64,000 nt of DNA from an uncultured Pelagibacteraceae bacterium (GTDB lineage Bacteria; Pseudomonadota; Alphaproteobacteria; Pelagibacterales; Pelagibacteraceae): positions 1-64,000 of the forward strand of contig CACJMW010000002.1 in assembly GCA_902594655.1 (NCBI GenBank), given 5' to 3'. A program made the translations under genes and the position numbers. Below the pieces are notes generated by a model that was not told where the DNA came from, did not search any database, and worked only from the letters and a program-made list of their open reading frames with translations. Positions within the stretch are counted from its first letter, which is position 1; every line of letters begins with the position of its first letter. Positions 1-11,088 of the stretch are shown in pieces.

Positions 1-714
1 GGACTATTAGGATATAAATTAATAGATAAAAAAACATTTAAAAATCAAAGATATTTAAATAATCATAATTTATTAAACACTGGATATATTTTAAATAATA
101 TTTTTAAAAATAACGATATAAAAAATTTGTTGCAAATAGGTGCTAATGACGGAAAAAGGTTTGATGACATCTCGAAACACATAATTGATGATCAAAATTT
201 AAAAGCAATATTAGTAGAACCTGTAAAAAAATATTTTGATGAATTGAAAGAGAATTATAAAAATATTAAAAATGTAAGATTTGAAAATTCAGCTATTTCG
301 AAAGATAATGAAATCAAACATCTGTTTTGTGTAAACGATAAATATTTAAGCAGATATGATGAGCATATTAAGGGCATCAACTCATACAAAATTGATCATT
401 TATTAAAACATGGTGTAAAAAAAGTACATATTGATAAAGTTGAGGTAAACACAATTTCTTTTAAATCACTTTTAGAAAAATATCAAATGGATGAGATTGA
501 TATTTTATATATAGATACCGAGGGATATGACGGTTTCTTAGTTATGGATTTTTTGAAAAAAATAAATTCAAGACCGATTATAATTTTTGAATATTACCAC
601 ATAGAAAACGAAATATTTAAAGAATTGGTAAATAAATTAATTTTGGAAAAATATAAATTTTTTGGAGTGAATGAAAATATGATCTGTTTCAGAGATAATC
701 ATATAGTTTTATGA
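1..714 (+). CDS. FkbM-family methyltransferase, 5' end outside the window
   Basis: The frame is open from base 1, so the gene starts upstream and the TTG at 127 is not a real start. The visible 237 codons hold a SAM-dependent methyltransferase fold of the FkbM type: the glycine motif LQIGANDG (SAM binding) begins at codon 44, and IDTEGYDGFLV, the family's second conserved segment with acidic residues, lies about 125 codons further on. FkbM enzymes O-methylate sugars or natural products, and in marine bacteria they often sit in surface-polysaccharide regions. It converges with a glycosyltransferase gene whose stop overlaps its end by 6 bp, which fits a cell-surface role. The substrate cannot be told. 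The family call is confident; the pathway is inference. Confidence 0.8.
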   Translation, partial: GLLGYKLIDKKTFKNQRYLNNHNLLNTGYILNNIFKNNDIKNLLQIGANDGKRFDDISKHIIDDQNLKAILVEPVKKYFDELKENYKNIKNVRFENSAISKDNEIKHLFCVNDKYLSRYDEHIKGINSYKIDHLLKHGVKKVHIDKVEVNTISFKSLLEKYQMDEIDILYIDTEGYDGFLVMDFLKKINSRPIIIFEYYHIENEIFKELVNKLILEKYKFFGVNENMICFRDNHIVL

Positions 715-1521
715 TGCAATCCAAGCTGAATATAATTTAATATTATCTGTAAAATATTTTGGATAGTTATCATCTATCTCAATTTTTTTAAATTTATCAT
801 CTCTACCTATAATATCTTCATTTGATTTTATTTTATTTTTTATTTCATCTAAATTTAAATGTTTATCATCAATTTTTTCTTTAAAATTTATTGGGTCGTT
901 CGTTTCGCAAAGATTTAAATACTTATATAATAATTTTTCTGGAGTTTTAAGGTTGCAAAAATGCCAACCTCCTTCTTTAATTATATTATTTAATCTAATT
1001 TTATCTAGCCTCCAAAATGGTCTTTTTTTAAATTTTAATTCTCTAAGCCATTGTGGAGATTTTAAATATTTATAATTACAAATTCTACTCCCTAGCCAAA
1101 TTGGATTATTTATACTTTGTAAATTAAATTTATAATAAAAATGTTTTTGCTCAAAGACTGCAAACTTCATGGAACTTGAGAAATCTTTTATTTTTTCGGG
1201 GTTAGGGATTTCATCAAGATCCGAGATGATAATTTGATCTTCTGGTCTCGCTTTTTCTAGTCCCCTTAAAATACAATTTCTTTGATGATTTTCCCTAGAA
1301 TATGGGTTTTCTCCATCAGGCAGATCTAGGACTTTTACGTAAATAATTTTTTTTTCAAATTTAGAAAATTTTTTAATATCAAAACGAAATTCTTTATGGT
1401 TATTTTGCCATGTTTTATTTCCCTCGACTATTACAAAGTAATCAACATAATTATTTAATATATTTAACCTTAAGTCTAATAAAAGATCTTCATCCCAATA
1501 AGAAAAACAATCAAAAATCAT
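709..1521 (-). CDS. Glycosyltransferase family 17 protein
   Basis: 270 residues. The opening MIFDCFSYWDEDLLLDLRL and the EGNKTWQNNHKEF stretch are typical of GT17 (named for eukaryotic beta-1,4-N-acetylglucosaminyltransferase III, with many bacterial members). IIISDLDEIPNP around residues 97-107 has the DxD-type acidic motif for the metal and nucleotide sugar. No signal peptide or membrane segment is evident, so it probably acts on the cytoplasmic face on a lipid-linked or surface glycan. The ATG lies 1 bp after the lepA stop, so it is very likely co-transcribed as the last gene of the translation operon. It converges on the FkbM gene (6-bp overlap). Acceptor sugar unknown. Confidence 0.8.
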   Translation of the reverse strand: MIFDCFSYWDEDLLLDLRLNILNNYVDYFVIVEGNKTWQNNHKEFRFDIKKFSKFEKKIIYVKVLDLPDGENPYSRENHQRNCILRGLEKARPEDQIIISDLDEIPNPEKIKDFSSSMKFAVFEQKHFYYKFNLQSINNPIWLGSRICNYKYLKSPQWLRELKFKKRPFWRLDKIRLNNIIKEGGWHFCNLKTPEKLLYKYLNLCETNDPINFKEKIDDKHLNLDEIKNKIKSNEDIIGRDDKFKKIEIDDNYPKYFTDNIKLYSAWIAS

Positions 1522-1522
1522 A

Positions 1523-3331
1523 TTAAATCTCTTTGTTAATTTTTAAAACACCTATAAATGCCTCTTGAGGTATTTCTACCTTACCAAATTGTTTCGATCT
1601 TGCTTTTCCTTTTTTTTGTTTATCAAGAAGTTTTCTCTTTCTGTCTCTTGCACCACCACCATGAATTTTTGTTAGCACATCTTTTTTAAAACCTTTTATT
1701 GTTTCTCTGGCTATTATTTTTCCCCCAATAGCAGCTTGAATAGGTATCATAAAATTATGCCTTGGAATTAAGTCTTTTAATTTTTCACAAACATCTCTTC
1801 CTACTCCTTGGGCAAAATCTTTATGTACCATCATTGCTAAAGCGTCAACAGACTCTGCATTTACAAGAATTGAAAGCTTAACCAAATCTCCTTCTCTGTG
1901 ACCTAATATTTCATAATCAAAACTAGCGTAACCACTTGTCATTGATTTTAGTTTATCATTAAAATCAAATACTACTTCATTAAGGGGCAATTCATAATTG
2001 ATTACAGCTCTATTTCCCGAATAACTTAAATTAGTTTGTATACCGCGTTTATTTTGACATAGTTTTATTATAGACCCTAAATATTCATCGGGAGTAATTA
2101 CGGTTGCTTTAATCCATGGTTCTTCAATAAGCTTTATTAAAGAAGGATCGGGAAGACTAGAGGGATTCTGTAGTTCAATTATTTTTTCATTATTTAAATG
2201 AACTTTGTAAACAACGCCTGGTGTAGTAGTGATTAAATTGATGTCAAATTCCCTTTCTAATCTTTCAGTAATTATCTCTAAATGCAACAAACCCAAAAAA
2301 CCACATCTAAAACCTAAGCCTAGTGCAGACGATGACTCAGCTTCAAATGAAAAACTTGCATCGTTTAATTGGAGTTTGGCAAGACCATCTTTGAGCTTTT
2401 GGTAATCGGAACTGTCAACAGGAAATAATCCACAAAAGACTACTGGTTTACTTGGTTTAAAACCAGGCAAGGTTTTTTCTAACGGTTTGCTTGCCTCACA
2501 AATAGTATCACCAACCTTAGTATCGGAAAGATTTTTTATTCCTGTAATTATAAAGCCAATTTCTCCAGAATTCAGTTCGTTTATATCTTTAGGTTTTGGT
2601 GTAAAGACTCCAACTTTTTCAACGATATACTCTTGCTTAGTTGACATCATTTTAATCTTCATGTTCTTATTTATTTTACCATCAATAACTCTAACTAAAG
2701 TAACGACACCTAAATAAGTATCGTACCAACTATCAACCAATAAACACTTTAACTTATTATTTTTGTTACCTTTAGGGGCAGGAAGATTATTTACTATAGC
2801 TTCTAATATATCTTCTATTCCTTCTCCTGTTTTTCCTGAACAAGGTATAGCATTATTTGTATCTATACCAATTACATCCTCTATTTGCTTTGAAGTTCGA
2901 TCTAAATCAGAAGCAGGAAGATCAATCTTATTTAATATAGGAATTATTTCGTGATTCATATCTAGGGCCTGATAAACATTTGCAAGAGTTTGTGCCTCAA
3001 CTCCTTGAGTGCTATCAACTATTAAAATTGAACCTTCGCAAGCATATAACGATCTACTTACCTCATAACTAAAATCAACATGTCCTGGCGTGTCTATAAT
3101 ATTTAAAATGTAATCTTCTCCACTTTTTGACTTATAATTTAGTTTTACTGTTTGTGCTTTAATTGTTATTCCTCTTTCTCGCTCAATATCCATTGAATCT
3201 AAAACCTGAGCTTTCATCTCTCTGTCTGTTAATCCGCCACACTTATGAATAATTCTATCGGCGATAGTGGATTTGCCATGATCTATATGAGCTATTATTG
3301 CAAAATTTCTAATATTATTGATATTATCCAT
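1523..3331 (-). CDS. lepA: Elongation factor 4 (LepA), ribosome-associated GTPase
   Basis: 602 residues, the normal LepA length. The GTPase domain has the P-loop [13 protein letters not shown] near the N-terminus, then [12 protein letters not shown] (G3) and NKIDLPASD (G4). EF-Tu-like domain II and EF-G-like domains III and V follow, with the LepA-specific C-terminal domain ([19 protein letters not shown], late in the protein). LepA binds ribosomes in the cytoplasm and affects elongation or initiation under stress. The ATG overlaps the pheT stop by one base, showing translational coupling in the thrS-to-lepA operon. In many bacteria lepA pairs with lepB; here it follows pheT. Confidence 0.97.
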   Translation of the reverse strand: MDNINNIRNFAIIAHIDHGKSTIADRIIHKCGGLTDREMKAQVLDSMDIERERGITIKAQTVKLNYKSKSGEDYILNIIDTPGHVDFSYEVSRSLYACEGSILIVDSTQGVEAQTLANVYQALDMNHEIIPILNKIDLPASDLDRTSKQIEDVIGIDTNNAIPCSGKTGEGIEDILEAIVNNLPAPKGNKNNKLKCLLVDSWYDTYLGVVTLVRVIDGKINKNMKIKMMSTKQEYIVEKVGVFTPKPKDINELNSGEIGFIITGIKNLSDTKVGDTICEASKPLEKTLPGFKPSKPVVFCGLFPVDSSDYQKLKDGLAKLQLNDASFSFEAESSSALGLGFRCGFLGLLHLEIITERLEREFDINLITTTPGVVYKVHLNNEKIIELQNPSSLPDPSLIKLIEEPWIKATVITPDEYLGSIIKLCQNKRGIQTNLSYSGNRAVINYELPLNEVVFDFNDKLKSMTSGYASFDYEILGHREGDLVKLSILVNAESVDALAMMVHKDFAQGVGRDVCEKLKDLIPRHNFMIPIQAAIGGKIIARETIKGFKKDVLTKIHGGGARDRKRKLLDKQKKGKARSKQFGKVEIPQEAFIGVLKINKEI

Positions 3332-5712
3332 TAGGATCTTAGTTTTGCACCAGTTTGTTCTTCGACTGATTTAATAATTCTATTTGATACTTCTGATAAG
3401 TCATTTTCATCCAGAGTTTTAGTATCTGATTGAATTGTAACTTTAATTGCAATAGATTTTTTATCTGAAGGAATATTTTTTCCTTCATAAACATCAAATA
3501 TTTTGATATTTTTAATTAGTGATTTGTCTATTGTTTTTATTGCATCTACAAGAAGTTGTGACTTTGTATCTTTATTTACTAAAAAAGCAAAATCTCGGTT
3601 AGACTTTTGGTAGTCTGATAAAATTAAGCTCTCTTTATTTTTTTTATTGTGATTTTTAAAATTTACTAGATTTTCCAAAAAAATCTCAAAACCATAAGAT
3701 TCAAGTGTTATTTTTGGATGGATCTGGCCAAAATAACCAAATAAATATTTACCATCTTTTGATAAAATTGAACCTGAAATACCAGGATGGTAATAAGAGG
3801 GCGATTTATCCTCAACTAAAATTTCATTTTTATCTATGCCAAGTTCAACGAGTGTTTGGATAAGATCTTTCTTTATCTCAAATACATCTAAATGATCTTC
3901 TCTTTTAAAATCTTCTTCATCATAAAGTTTTTTTTTAATTCCACATACCACTGTAATCTGATCTCCAGGTTTATTTCCAGTAAAAACAGGGCCAATCTCA
4001 AATAAAGATTGATCACCAAAACCTCTGTTAAGATTTTTTTCCATGTAATAGATCAAATTTGGATATAAGGAGTTTCTTAATACTCCTAATTCTGAACTAA
4101 TGGGATTAATAATCCTTATAGTTTCAAAATCTTCCTTAAATTTATCATTAAATCTTTCATCGCTAAAAGACCAAGTTATGGTTTCATAGTAACCTTTAGA
4201 CGCAACTGAACGTTGGGCTAAATGAAAATGTTTTTGATAAAAGTTTAATGTTGGTTTTGTCCTAACTTTTTCTGGCTCAATAGATTTAACTTTTTCAAAT
4301 CCTAGTATTCTTATTATTTCCTCAACTAAGTCAATCTCACCATATATATCTGGTCTCCATAGTGGAATTTTTATTTCAATAATTTTGTTTTTTTTTTTAG
4401 TTTCAAACCCTAGCTTATTTAGAATATTAGTAATATTTTTTTCTTTAACATCAATACCGATGGTTTTTGATACTAATTTTGGATCAAATTTAATTATTTT
4501 TTTTTTATATTTTATTGTTTCTTGAATATCAAAATTTGAAACTTCACCACCGCATATCTCAACAATTAATTTAACAGCCATTAGAAGGCCATCTTTAACT
4601 GATTGGGGATCTATTCCTCTTTCAAATCTAAATTTCGCATCACTATTTATCTCTAATAATTTTGCTGTTTTTCTTGTAATGCCAGGATCAAAATAAGCAG
4701 ATTCAATTAATACATTTTTAGTATCTAATTCAGTTCCAGACCTTATCCCGCCAATTATACCACCTAAGCCTAAAGGACCTTCATCATCTGCTATTACACA
4801 CATGTTTTCTTTAAGAGTATAAGTTTTATTATCAAGAGCTTTTAGTATTTCACCATTTTTTGAATTTCTTATTGTAATTGAATTTTTTATTTTATCTAGA
4901 TCATATGCATGAAGCGGTCTATTTAAGTCAAACATTACATAATTTGTAATATCCACAACTGCTGAGATTGGTCTTAAACCTAATGCTAAAATTCTTTCTT
5001 TTAACCAACTTGGACTTTCTTTATTTTTTATATTTTTAATTAAACAGCTGCCAAATATTGAACAAGCTTGATTTTTATTTTTTTCTATTTTTACTTTTAA
5101 ATAATGTTTTAGAGTTTTTTTAAATTTTATATCTTTAATTTCTTTTAGTTCACCATAACCACTAGCAAATAAATCTCTAGCAATTCCTCTTATACCCAGG
5201 CAGTCAGGTCTATTTGGTGTAATAGACAATTCAATAACATTGCTATTGTTTTTATTCTTAAAATACTGTTTTCCAATACTATGATTAAATTTTTTACTTA
5301 ATTCAATAATCCCTTCGGACTCATTAGATAATTTTAATTCAGACTCAGAACAAAGCATTCCATAAGAAGTTTCTCCTCTAATTTTTGATACTTCTAATTT
5401 CATTCCATTTTTTGGAATTATTGAGCCTGGTGGTGCATAAATAGTTACTAGACCATCTTGAGCATTAGGGGCTCCACAAACAACTTTTATAGTTGCTTTG
5501 CCTCCTATATCAACGTCACATAATTTTAGTCTATCAGCATTAGGATGCTTGTTTGTTTTAATTATTTTTGCAACAATAAAATCGCTTAATTCATTCTTAA
5601 TTGGCTCAACTTTTTCAACCTCTAAACCAATTCCATTAAGTTTCTCAATAATTTGTTGCTCGCTTTTTTTTGTTTTAAGGTGATCATTTAACCAATCTTT
5701 TGTGAACTTCAT
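3331..5712 (-). CDS. pheT: Phenylalanyl-tRNA synthetase beta subunit
   Basis: 793 residues, full length. The order is the usual one: an OB-fold tRNA-binding domain (about 40-150, with [19 protein letters not shown]), the B3/B4 editing region, B5 ([17 protein letters not shown]), the inactive synthetase-like core, and a C-terminal anticodon-binding FDX-ACB domain (from [14 protein letters not shown]). It pairs with PheS as an alpha2beta2 enzyme charging tRNA-Phe and hydrolysing mischarged tRNA. Its start overlaps the pheS stop by 4 bp (ATGA), which fits stoichiometric expression. Confidence 0.97.
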   Translation of the reverse strand: MKFTKDWLNDHLKTKKSEQQIIEKLNGIGLEVEKVEPIKNELSDFIVAKIIKTNKHPNADRLKLCDVDIGGKATIKVVCGAPNAQDGLVTIYAPPGSIIPKNGMKLEVSKIRGETSYGMLCSESELKLSNESEGIIELSKKFNHSIGKQYFKNKNNSNVIELSITPNRPDCLGIRGIARDLFASGYGELKEIKDIKFKKTLKHYLKVKIEKNKNQACSIFGSCLIKNIKNKESPSWLKERILALGLRPISAVVDITNYVMFDLNRPLHAYDLDKIKNSITIRNSKNGEILKALDNKTYTLKENMCVIADDEGPLGLGGIIGGIRSGTELDTKNVLIESAYFDPGITRKTAKLLEINSDAKFRFERGIDPQSVKDGLLMAVKLIVEICGGEVSNFDIQETIKYKKKIIKFDPKLVSKTIGIDVKEKNITNILNKLGFETKKKNKIIEIKIPLWRPDIYGEIDLVEEIIRILGFEKVKSIEPEKVRTKPTLNFYQKHFHLAQRSVASKGYYETITWSFSDERFNDKFKEDFETIRIINPISSELGVLRNSLYPNLIYYMEKNLNRGFGDQSLFEIGPVFTGNKPGDQITVVCGIKKKLYDEEDFKREDHLDVFEIKKDLIQTLVELGIDKNEILVEDKSPSYYHPGISGSILSKDGKYLFGYFGQIHPKITLESYGFEIFLENLVNFKNHNKKNKESLILSDYQKSNRDFAFLVNKDTKSQLLVDAIKTIDKSLIKNIKIFDVYEGKNIPSDKKSIAIKVTIQSDTKTLDENDLSEVSNRIIKSVEEQTGAKLRS

Positions 5713-6776
5713 CTACTAAGACCTCGATAGTTTGTTGGAACATCTAAAGGATCAAATCCGTAATAATTTAACCATCTATAATCACATTCAAAAAAAGATC
5801 TCAAATCATTAATGCCATATTTTAACATTGCCAATCTGTCTATACCAATACCAAAAGCGAAACCTTGAAATTTACTTGGATCAACTTTACAATTTTTTAA
5901 AACGTTTGGGTGAACCATTCCACATCCAAGTATTTCAAGCCATTTATCTCCCTCACCAATTATAATTTTATTATTTTCAAGTCTATAACCTATATCTACT
6001 TCTGCTGAGGGTTCTGTAAATGGAAAATGGCTTGGTCGAAATCTCATTTTAATTTTATCTACCTCAAAAAATTCTTTAATAAAATAATTGAGGCAACCTT
6101 TAAGATGACCCATATTAATATCTTTATCAATATGAAGACCTTCTAATTGATGAAACATTGGAGTATGAGTTTGATCACTGTCACTTCTATAAGTTCTTCC
6201 TGGTGCAATTATTTTAAATGGTGGTTTCCCTTTAATCATTGTGCGAACTTGAACTGGAGAAGTATGAGTTCTTAACAATGTTTTCATATCCTTATCTAAG
6301 TAAAATGTATCGTGCATATCTTTTGCAGGATGATTTTCAGGAGTATTGAGTGCTGTAAAATTATTATATTCATTTTCAACATCAGGTCCCTCTTCGACAG
6401 AAAAACCTATTTCTGAGAAAATACACGAAATTTCATCAATCACTTGTGAAACTGGATGAACTTTTCCAATTTTAAATTCTTTTTCAGGTAAAGTTATATC
6501 AATTTTTTCTTTTTTAATTTTTTCAATAATATCTTTGTCTAATATCTCACTATTTTTTTCTTTATAAATATCTGATAATTCTTTTTTAGCCTTATTAATA
6601 TTTGCAGCAAAAATTTTTTTTTCATCCGCTGACAAAGAACTCATTTTTTTAAATTCTAAATTAATTATTCCATTTTTTCCAAAAATTTCAGAACTAATTG
6701 AAAGTAGTTCTTTCAAATCTTTGGAATTATTAATCTTTTCTTTGTATTCAGAGATATTTTTTTCAAATTCCGACAT
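5709..6776 (-). CDS. pheS: Phenylalanyl-tRNA synthetase alpha subunit
   Basis: 355 residues. A coiled-coil N-terminal arm (about 1-90, Lys/Glu-rich) precedes the class II catalytic core. Motif 2 is [20 protein letters not shown] and motif 3 is [20 protein letters not shown]. The HTPMFHQ and EPSAEVDI segments line the Phe and ATP sites. It follows rplT after a 42-bp gap and overlaps pheT by 4 bp. The rplT-pheS-pheT order matches many bacteria. I saw no Phe-rich leader peptide (pheM-like) in the 42-bp gap. Confidence 0.97.
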   Translation of the reverse strand: MSEFEKNISEYKEKINNSKDLKELLSISSEIFGKNGIINLEFKKMSSLSADEKKIFAANINKAKKELSDIYKEKNSEILDKDIIEKIKKEKIDITLPEKEFKIGKVHPVSQVIDEISCIFSEIGFSVEEGPDVENEYNNFTALNTPENHPAKDMHDTFYLDKDMKTLLRTHTSPVQVRTMIKGKPPFKIIAPGRTYRSDSDQTHTPMFHQLEGLHIDKDINMGHLKGCLNYFIKEFFEVDKIKMRFRPSHFPFTEPSAEVDIGYRLENNKIIIGEGDKWLEILGCGMVHPNVLKNCKVDPSKFQGFAFGIGIDRLAMLKYGINDLRSFFECDYRWLNYYGFDPLDVPTNYRGLSR

Positions 6777-6818
6777 TTTTATAGAATATTTGTTAAGAAT
6801 AGAAAAACAATAGAAAGA

Positions 6819-7175
6819 TTAGTTCAACGCAGATTGAGCTTTTTTAACTATTGTTTTGAAGGCTTGTGGACTTTCGTAAGCAATTTCAGCTAAGATTTTT
6901 CTATCTAATTTAATTCCAGATTTACTCAGCCCATTTATGAATTTTGAGTATGTAAGTCCTTCACTTCTCACACCAGCATTGATTCTTTGGATCCATAAAG
7001 ATTTGAAGTCTCTTTTTTTATTTCTTCGATCTCTATAAGCATATTGCATAGCCTTTTCCATCGCCTGTCTAGCGACTCTAATAGTATTTTTTCTTCTACC
7101 GTATTGACCTTTAACAGCTTTTAAAACTTTTTTATGCTTAGCCCTACTAGTTACACCTCTTTTTACTCTAGCCAT
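6819..7175 (-). CDS. rplT: 50S ribosomal protein L20
   Basis: 118 residues, strongly basic, with the N-terminal signature [18 protein letters not shown] and the conserved core [21 protein letters not shown]20 is an early-assembly 23S rRNA-binding protein of the large subunit. The gene begins 1 bp after rpmI, so the two are coupled. In E. coli L20 autoregulates this operon by binding its mRNA; no equivalent structure could be confirmed here. Confidence 0.98.
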   Translation of the reverse strand: MARVKRGVTSRAKHKKVLKAVKGQYGRRKNTIRVARQAMEKAMQYAYRDRRNKKRDFKSLWIQRINAGVRSEGLTYSKFINGLSKSGIKLDRKILAEIAYESPQAFKTIVKKAQSALN

Positions 7176-7176
7176 A

Positions 7177-7383
7177 TTATCCTCTCAAACTATAAGGCAT
7201 ATATGATTTCACTATCTTACTATCTTGCTTTGACATTATAGTTGTGCCTCTTTGTTTTCTGATCTGCGAATTAGTTCTTTTAATCATACCATGTCTTTTA
7301 CCAGCTTGAGGCATTACAACTTTACCTCTTGATGTAATTTTAAATCTTTTTTTTGCTGAGCTTTTTGTTTTTAATTTAGGCAT
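7177..7383 (-). CDS. rpmI: 50S ribosomal protein L35
   Basis: 68 residues starting [17 protein letters not shown], the family signature, with the basic centre [11 protein letters not shown]35 is a small, late-binding large-subunit protein. It lies 48 bp after infC and directly before rplT, the classic infC-rpmI-rplT order. Confidence 0.98.
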   Translation of the reverse strand: MPKLKTKSSAKKRFKITSRGKVVMPQAGKRHGMIKRTNSQIRKQRGTTIMSKQDSKIVKSYMPYSLRG

Positions 7384-7431
7384 AATTTAGTGGGGTTATA
7401 CAAAATACAAACTATTTTACAACTACAATAA

Positions 7432-7977
7432 TTATGCTGGCTGAACCACCATAATCATTTGTTTTCCATCAAATTTGGGCTGCAGCTCTATTTTTCCTAT
7501 ATTTTCCATATCTACTTTTATTTTATCCATTAATTCATTGCCAAGATTTACATGTTGAAGTTCTCGACCTTTAAATTTAATTGTAAATTTAACCTTATCT
7601 CCTTTTGAAAGAAATTTTTGAGCATTTTTTATTTTAAACATATAATCATGAACTTCTGTTACTGGTCTTAATTTTATTTCTTTGAGTTCTACCTTTTTTT
7701 GATTTTTTTTAGCTTTGCTAGCTTTTTTTTGTTGATCATATTTATACTTACCAATATCCATAATTTTACAAACTGGTGGTCTTGCATTTGGAGCAATTTC
7801 AATTAAATCCAAACCTTCATTTTTTGCTTTGGTTATGGCTTCTTGTAAATTTAAAACCCCTAAATTTTCACCGCTACTATCAATAACCTGAACTTCAGAA
7901 GAATTTATTCTGTTATTATATTTTGGGCCGTATGGTTTATTTCTTCTTTGAAAAAAGTTTTTTTTAAAATCTGACAC
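7432..7977 (-). CDS. infC: Translation initiation factor IF-3 (GTG start)
   Basis: 181 residues. The N-terminal domain shows NRINSSEVQVIDSSGENLGV and the C-terminal domain ELKEIKLRPVTEVHDYMFKI, both typical of IF-3, which keeps 30S subunits apart and proofreads start codons. The start codon is GTG at 7975-7977, and its first base is also the last base of the thrS stop codon TAG. IF-3 genes often use a non-ATG start (AUU in E. coli) because IF-3 discriminates against such starts, giving autoregulation. The GTG here is milder. A lysine-rich linker separates the two domains. Confidence 0.96.
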   Translation of the reverse strand: MSDFKKNFFQRRNKPYGPKYNNRINSSEVQVIDSSGENLGVLNLQEAITKAKNEGLDLIEIAPNARPPVCKIMDIGKYKYDQQKKASKAKKNQKKVELKEIKLRPVTEVHDYMFKIKNAQKFLSKGDKVKFTIKFKGRELQHVNLGNELMDKIKVDMENIGKIELQPKFDGKQMIMVVQPA

Positions 7978-9893
7978 TAAATTGATGGAGCTTTGCTTAA
8001 GGCAGTATATTTTTTAATAAATTCGTCTATCAGCATATTTTCTTGTTTATTAGAATCCAATCTTCTAATAGTTACTGCATTAGAGTCAACTTCTTTTTTT
8101 CCACAAATTAATAGCATTGGGACTTTTGCATTTGAATGATCGCGAATTTTGTAATTTAAATTATGATTTTTTAAATCTATATCACATGAAATCCCCGAAT
8201 TTTTAATTTTTTTATAAACAGATAAAGCGTAATCATTAAAATCATCTGAAATAGGTATTACTACCGTTTGCAATGGAGAAATCCAAAAAGGTAGTTTACC
8301 TGCATAATTTTCAATCAGTATACCAATGAATCTTTCTAGTGATCCAAATAAAGCTCGATGGAGCATAACTGGTATTTTTTTTGATCCATCTTTATCTACA
8401 TAACTAGCACCAAGTCTTTCAGGTAAATTTAAATCAACTTGTAAAGTTCCACATTGCCAATCTCTTCCTATTGCATCTCTTAAAACAAATTCTATCTTAG
8501 GACCGTAAAATGCACCCTCGCCTTTATTTATAGAGTATTCTAATTTTGAAGCTTTAACTGCCTTTAATAATGAAGCTTCAGCTTTATCCCAAACTTTATC
8601 TTCTCCCACTCTTACCTCTGGTCTATCGGCATATTTTAAAATTACGTTTTTAAAACCCAAATCTTTATAAATATCTAAAATCAAATTTGTAACATTTAAG
8701 CATTCACTTGTAATTTGATCTTCTGAGCAAAAAATATGTGCATCGTCTTGTGTAAATGCTCTTACTCTTAAAAGTCCATGAAGAGCACCTGACGGTTCAT
8801 AACGATGTACTTTTCCAAATTCTGTAATTCTTAGTGGTAAATCTCTATAGCTTTTTAATCCTTGATTAAAAACTTGTATGTGGCCTGGACAATTCATTGG
8901 TTTAATTGCAAATACTTTTTCATCAGGGGTTTGGGATGTATACATATTCTCTTTGTACTTTTCCCAATGTCCAGATTTTTCCCACAACATTCTATCTAAA
9001 ACTTCAGGTGTATTTACCTCTTTATAACCTGCAGCATCTTGTCGGGCTCTCATATAATTAATTAATTTTTGGAATAATGCCCATCCTTTCTGATGCCAGA
9101 AAACTGCGCCTGGACTTTCCTCTCTAAAATGAAATAGATCCATGCTTTTTCCCAATTTTCTATGATCTCGTTTTTCAGCTTCCTCTATTCTATTTAAATA
9201 ATCATCAAGATCTTTTTTAGTAGACCAACTTGTTCCATATACTCTTTGAAGCATTTCATTATTTGAATCACCTCTCCAGTATGCCCCAGAAACTTTAGTT
9301 AATTTAAAAAATTTTCCAATTTTTCCTGTTGAAGACAAGTGGGGACCTCGACAGAGATCGTGCCATTTACCATGAAAATAAATTGAAACTTCTTCACCTT
9401 CGGGAATACTCTCAATAATTTCCGCTTTATATATTTCACCTATCTTTTTAAAATGATCTATTGCTTTTTTTCTAGACCAAACTTCTCTGATTGTTTTTTC
9501 GTCTCTCTCAACTATTTCTTTCATTTTATTTTCTATTTTATTCAAGTCCTCCTCTGTGAAAGGCTCTTTTCTTGCAAAATCATAGTAAAAACCATCTTGT
9601 ATAACAGGACCGATCGTAACTTGAGTTCCTGGAAATAACTCTTGTACTGCCATTGCTAAAATATGTGCAGTGTCATGTCTTATAGTTTCAAGTCCTTCTT
9701 TATCTTTTGAAGTAAATATTTTTATTGAGCAATCTCTATCGATTATTGTATTAAGATCTTTTAATTTACCATCTACGCTAATCAATAAAGCGTTTTTTGA
9801 TAGGGATTTACTTATCTTTTCAGCAACTTCTAAACCCGTAACTTTTTTTTTAAAGCTAATCTTATTTCCGTCTGGTAAAGTTATATTTAACAT
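7977..9893 (-). CDS. thrS: Threonyl-tRNA synthetase
   Basis: 638 residues from the ATG at 9893 (a TTG one codon upstream is less likely). Order: TGS domain (LNITLPDGNKISFKKKVTG), tRNA_SAD editing domain with its metal-site histidines (the HDTAHI stretch and HDLCRGPHLSSTGKIG), class II catalytic core with FAIKPMNCPGHIQVF (zinc-ligand Cys) and motif 3 around MLHRALFGSLERFIGIL, then the anticodon-binding domain. It charges tRNA-Thr and deacylates Ser-tRNA-Thr. Its ATG overlaps the stop of the upstream glycosyltransferase by one base, so the operon begins at or before that gene. Confidence 0.97.
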   Translation of the reverse strand: MLNITLPDGNKISFKKKVTGLEVAEKISKSLSKNALLISVDGKLKDLNTIIDRDCSIKIFTSKDKEGLETIRHDTAHILAMAVQELFPGTQVTIGPVIQDGFYYDFARKEPFTEEDLNKIENKMKEIVERDEKTIREVWSRKKAIDHFKKIGEIYKAEIIESIPEGEEVSIYFHGKWHDLCRGPHLSSTGKIGKFFKLTKVSGAYWRGDSNNEMLQRVYGTSWSTKKDLDDYLNRIEEAEKRDHRKLGKSMDLFHFREESPGAVFWHQKGWALFQKLINYMRARQDAAGYKEVNTPEVLDRMLWEKSGHWEKYKENMYTSQTPDEKVFAIKPMNCPGHIQVFNQGLKSYRDLPLRITEFGKVHRYEPSGALHGLLRVRAFTQDDAHIFCSEDQITSECLNVTNLILDIYKDLGFKNVILKYADRPEVRVGEDKVWDKAEASLLKAVKASKLEYSINKGEGAFYGPKIEFVLRDAIGRDWQCGTLQVDLNLPERLGASYVDKDGSKKIPVMLHRALFGSLERFIGILIENYAGKLPFWISPLQTVVIPISDDFNDYALSVYKKIKNSGISCDIDLKNHNLNYKIRDHSNAKVPMLLICGKKEVDSNAVTIRRLDSNKQENMLIDEFIKKYTALSKAPSI

Positions 9894-11047
9894 CAATTTA
9901 TTAGTTTTTTATACTCTGAATAAGTAGAAAAACACATTTTTTCAACATTAAATTTTTTAATTACGTTTTTTCTACCCTCATTACCTATTGTTTTTAAGAA
10001 AGTTTCATCCATACTTAATACTCTAAGAATTTTTTTACTTAAAGATTTTGAGTCTCCAGCATCAAATAAAAAGCCAGTCTTTTCGTCAATGATAGTTTCA
10101 TTTGAACCTCCAATGTTGCTTGCGATTATTGTTTTTTCCATTGATTGTGCCTCTACAGCAACTCTTCCAAAAGCTTCGGGCTCTATTGATGCAGAAATAA
10201 TTATATCTGAAATTTTATATGCAAGCGCCATATTTTTACAATTATCAATGAATTTTAATTGTTTGCTCATCCTATATTGTTCGCTTAAACGAACTAATTT
10301 TTTTTTATATAAATCTCTACCTTGTTCACTTCCCAAGATAATCGCATAAAAAGCTTCATATCCCAGCTCAATATTTACTAAATTTATTGCTTCGATAAAT
10401 AGTTCTTGTCCTTTCCAAGATGTAAGTCTTCCTGGCATTAAAATTATTTTTTTATTTTCCTCAATTCCCCATTGTTTTTTAAGTTGTGCTTCATCACTTT
10501 CAATTGTTGAAGTTTGATCAAAATAGTCAACATTAATTCCTCTAAAAATAACTAGTAGTTTTTTTTTTAAATCAATAAACTCAGAATAATTCTCTTTAAT
10601 ATGCGAAAAAATAAAATTAGATCCTGCTATAATTAGATCTGATCTAACCATAATAGAATTATAAAATTTTTTTATTTTACTGTGGAAATTGTATGTTCCA
10701 TGAAATGTTGTAACAAATTTTCTTCTAGTAATTTTTGTTGCAATAAAACTTGACCAGGCTGGTGCTCTACTTCTAGCATGAACTATATTTATATTTAAAA
10801 TAATTATTATGAAAATCAAAATTATAGAATTAATAAAAATTAATAATGGATTTTTACTTTGTACAGGAAGCCTTATTATTTTAACTTTTTTTTTATCAAC
10901 AAATTTTAGCAAATCCCCTCCACTAGTAACTATATAAGATCCGCAATCTTTCTCGTGAAGATAATGTGCAATATCATAACATCCAGTTTCGGCGCCTCCA
11001 TATCCTAGCTTGGGTATAACTTGCAAAACTTTTATTTTTGATGGCAT
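9893..11047 (-). CDS. Glycosyltransferase family 4 (GT-B fold)
   Basis: 384 residues from the ATG at 11047; a TTG twelve codons upstream is in frame but has no support. The N-terminal Rossmann domain has VIPKLGYGGAETGCYDIA, the usual GT4 acceptor-side glycine loop. The C-terminal domain has the nucleotide-sugar signature EPEAFGRVAVEAQSMEKTII (the E-x7-E motif) followed by a TGFLFDAGD segment. One hydrophobic stretch (NPLLIFINSIILIFIIIIL, about residue 75) may anchor it to the membrane. Likely role: adding a sugar to lipopolysaccharide or another envelope glycan. It leads into thrS with a 1-bp overlap. It is divergent from the hydrolase gene across 41 bp, so a shared promoter region is likely. 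Confidence 0.85.
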   Translation of the reverse strand: MPSKIKVLQVIPKLGYGGAETGCYDIAHYLHEKDCGSYIVTSGGDLLKFVDKKKVKIIRLPVQSKNPLLIFINSIILIFIIIILNINIVHARSRAPAWSSFIATKITRRKFVTTFHGTYNFHSKIKKFYNSIMVRSDLIIAGSNFIFSHIKENYSEFIDLKKKLLVIFRGINVDYFDQTSTIESDEAQLKKQWGIEENKKIILMPGRLTSWKGQELFIEAINLVNIELGYEAFYAIILGSEQGRDLYKKKLVRLSEQYRMSKQLKFIDNCKNMALAYKISDIIISASIEPEAFGRVAVEAQSMEKTIIASNIGGSNETIIDEKTGFLFDAGDSKSLSKKILRVLSMDETFLKTIGNEGRKNVIKKFNVEKMCFSTYSEYKKLIN

Positions 11048-11088
11048 TTCTATGCTTATAATATTATCATAACTTATAAGCAAAACTT

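Noticed and set aside
127..129. TTG as start of the first gene
   Set aside because: The frame is open back to base 1 with coding-like sequence, so the gene simply begins before the window.
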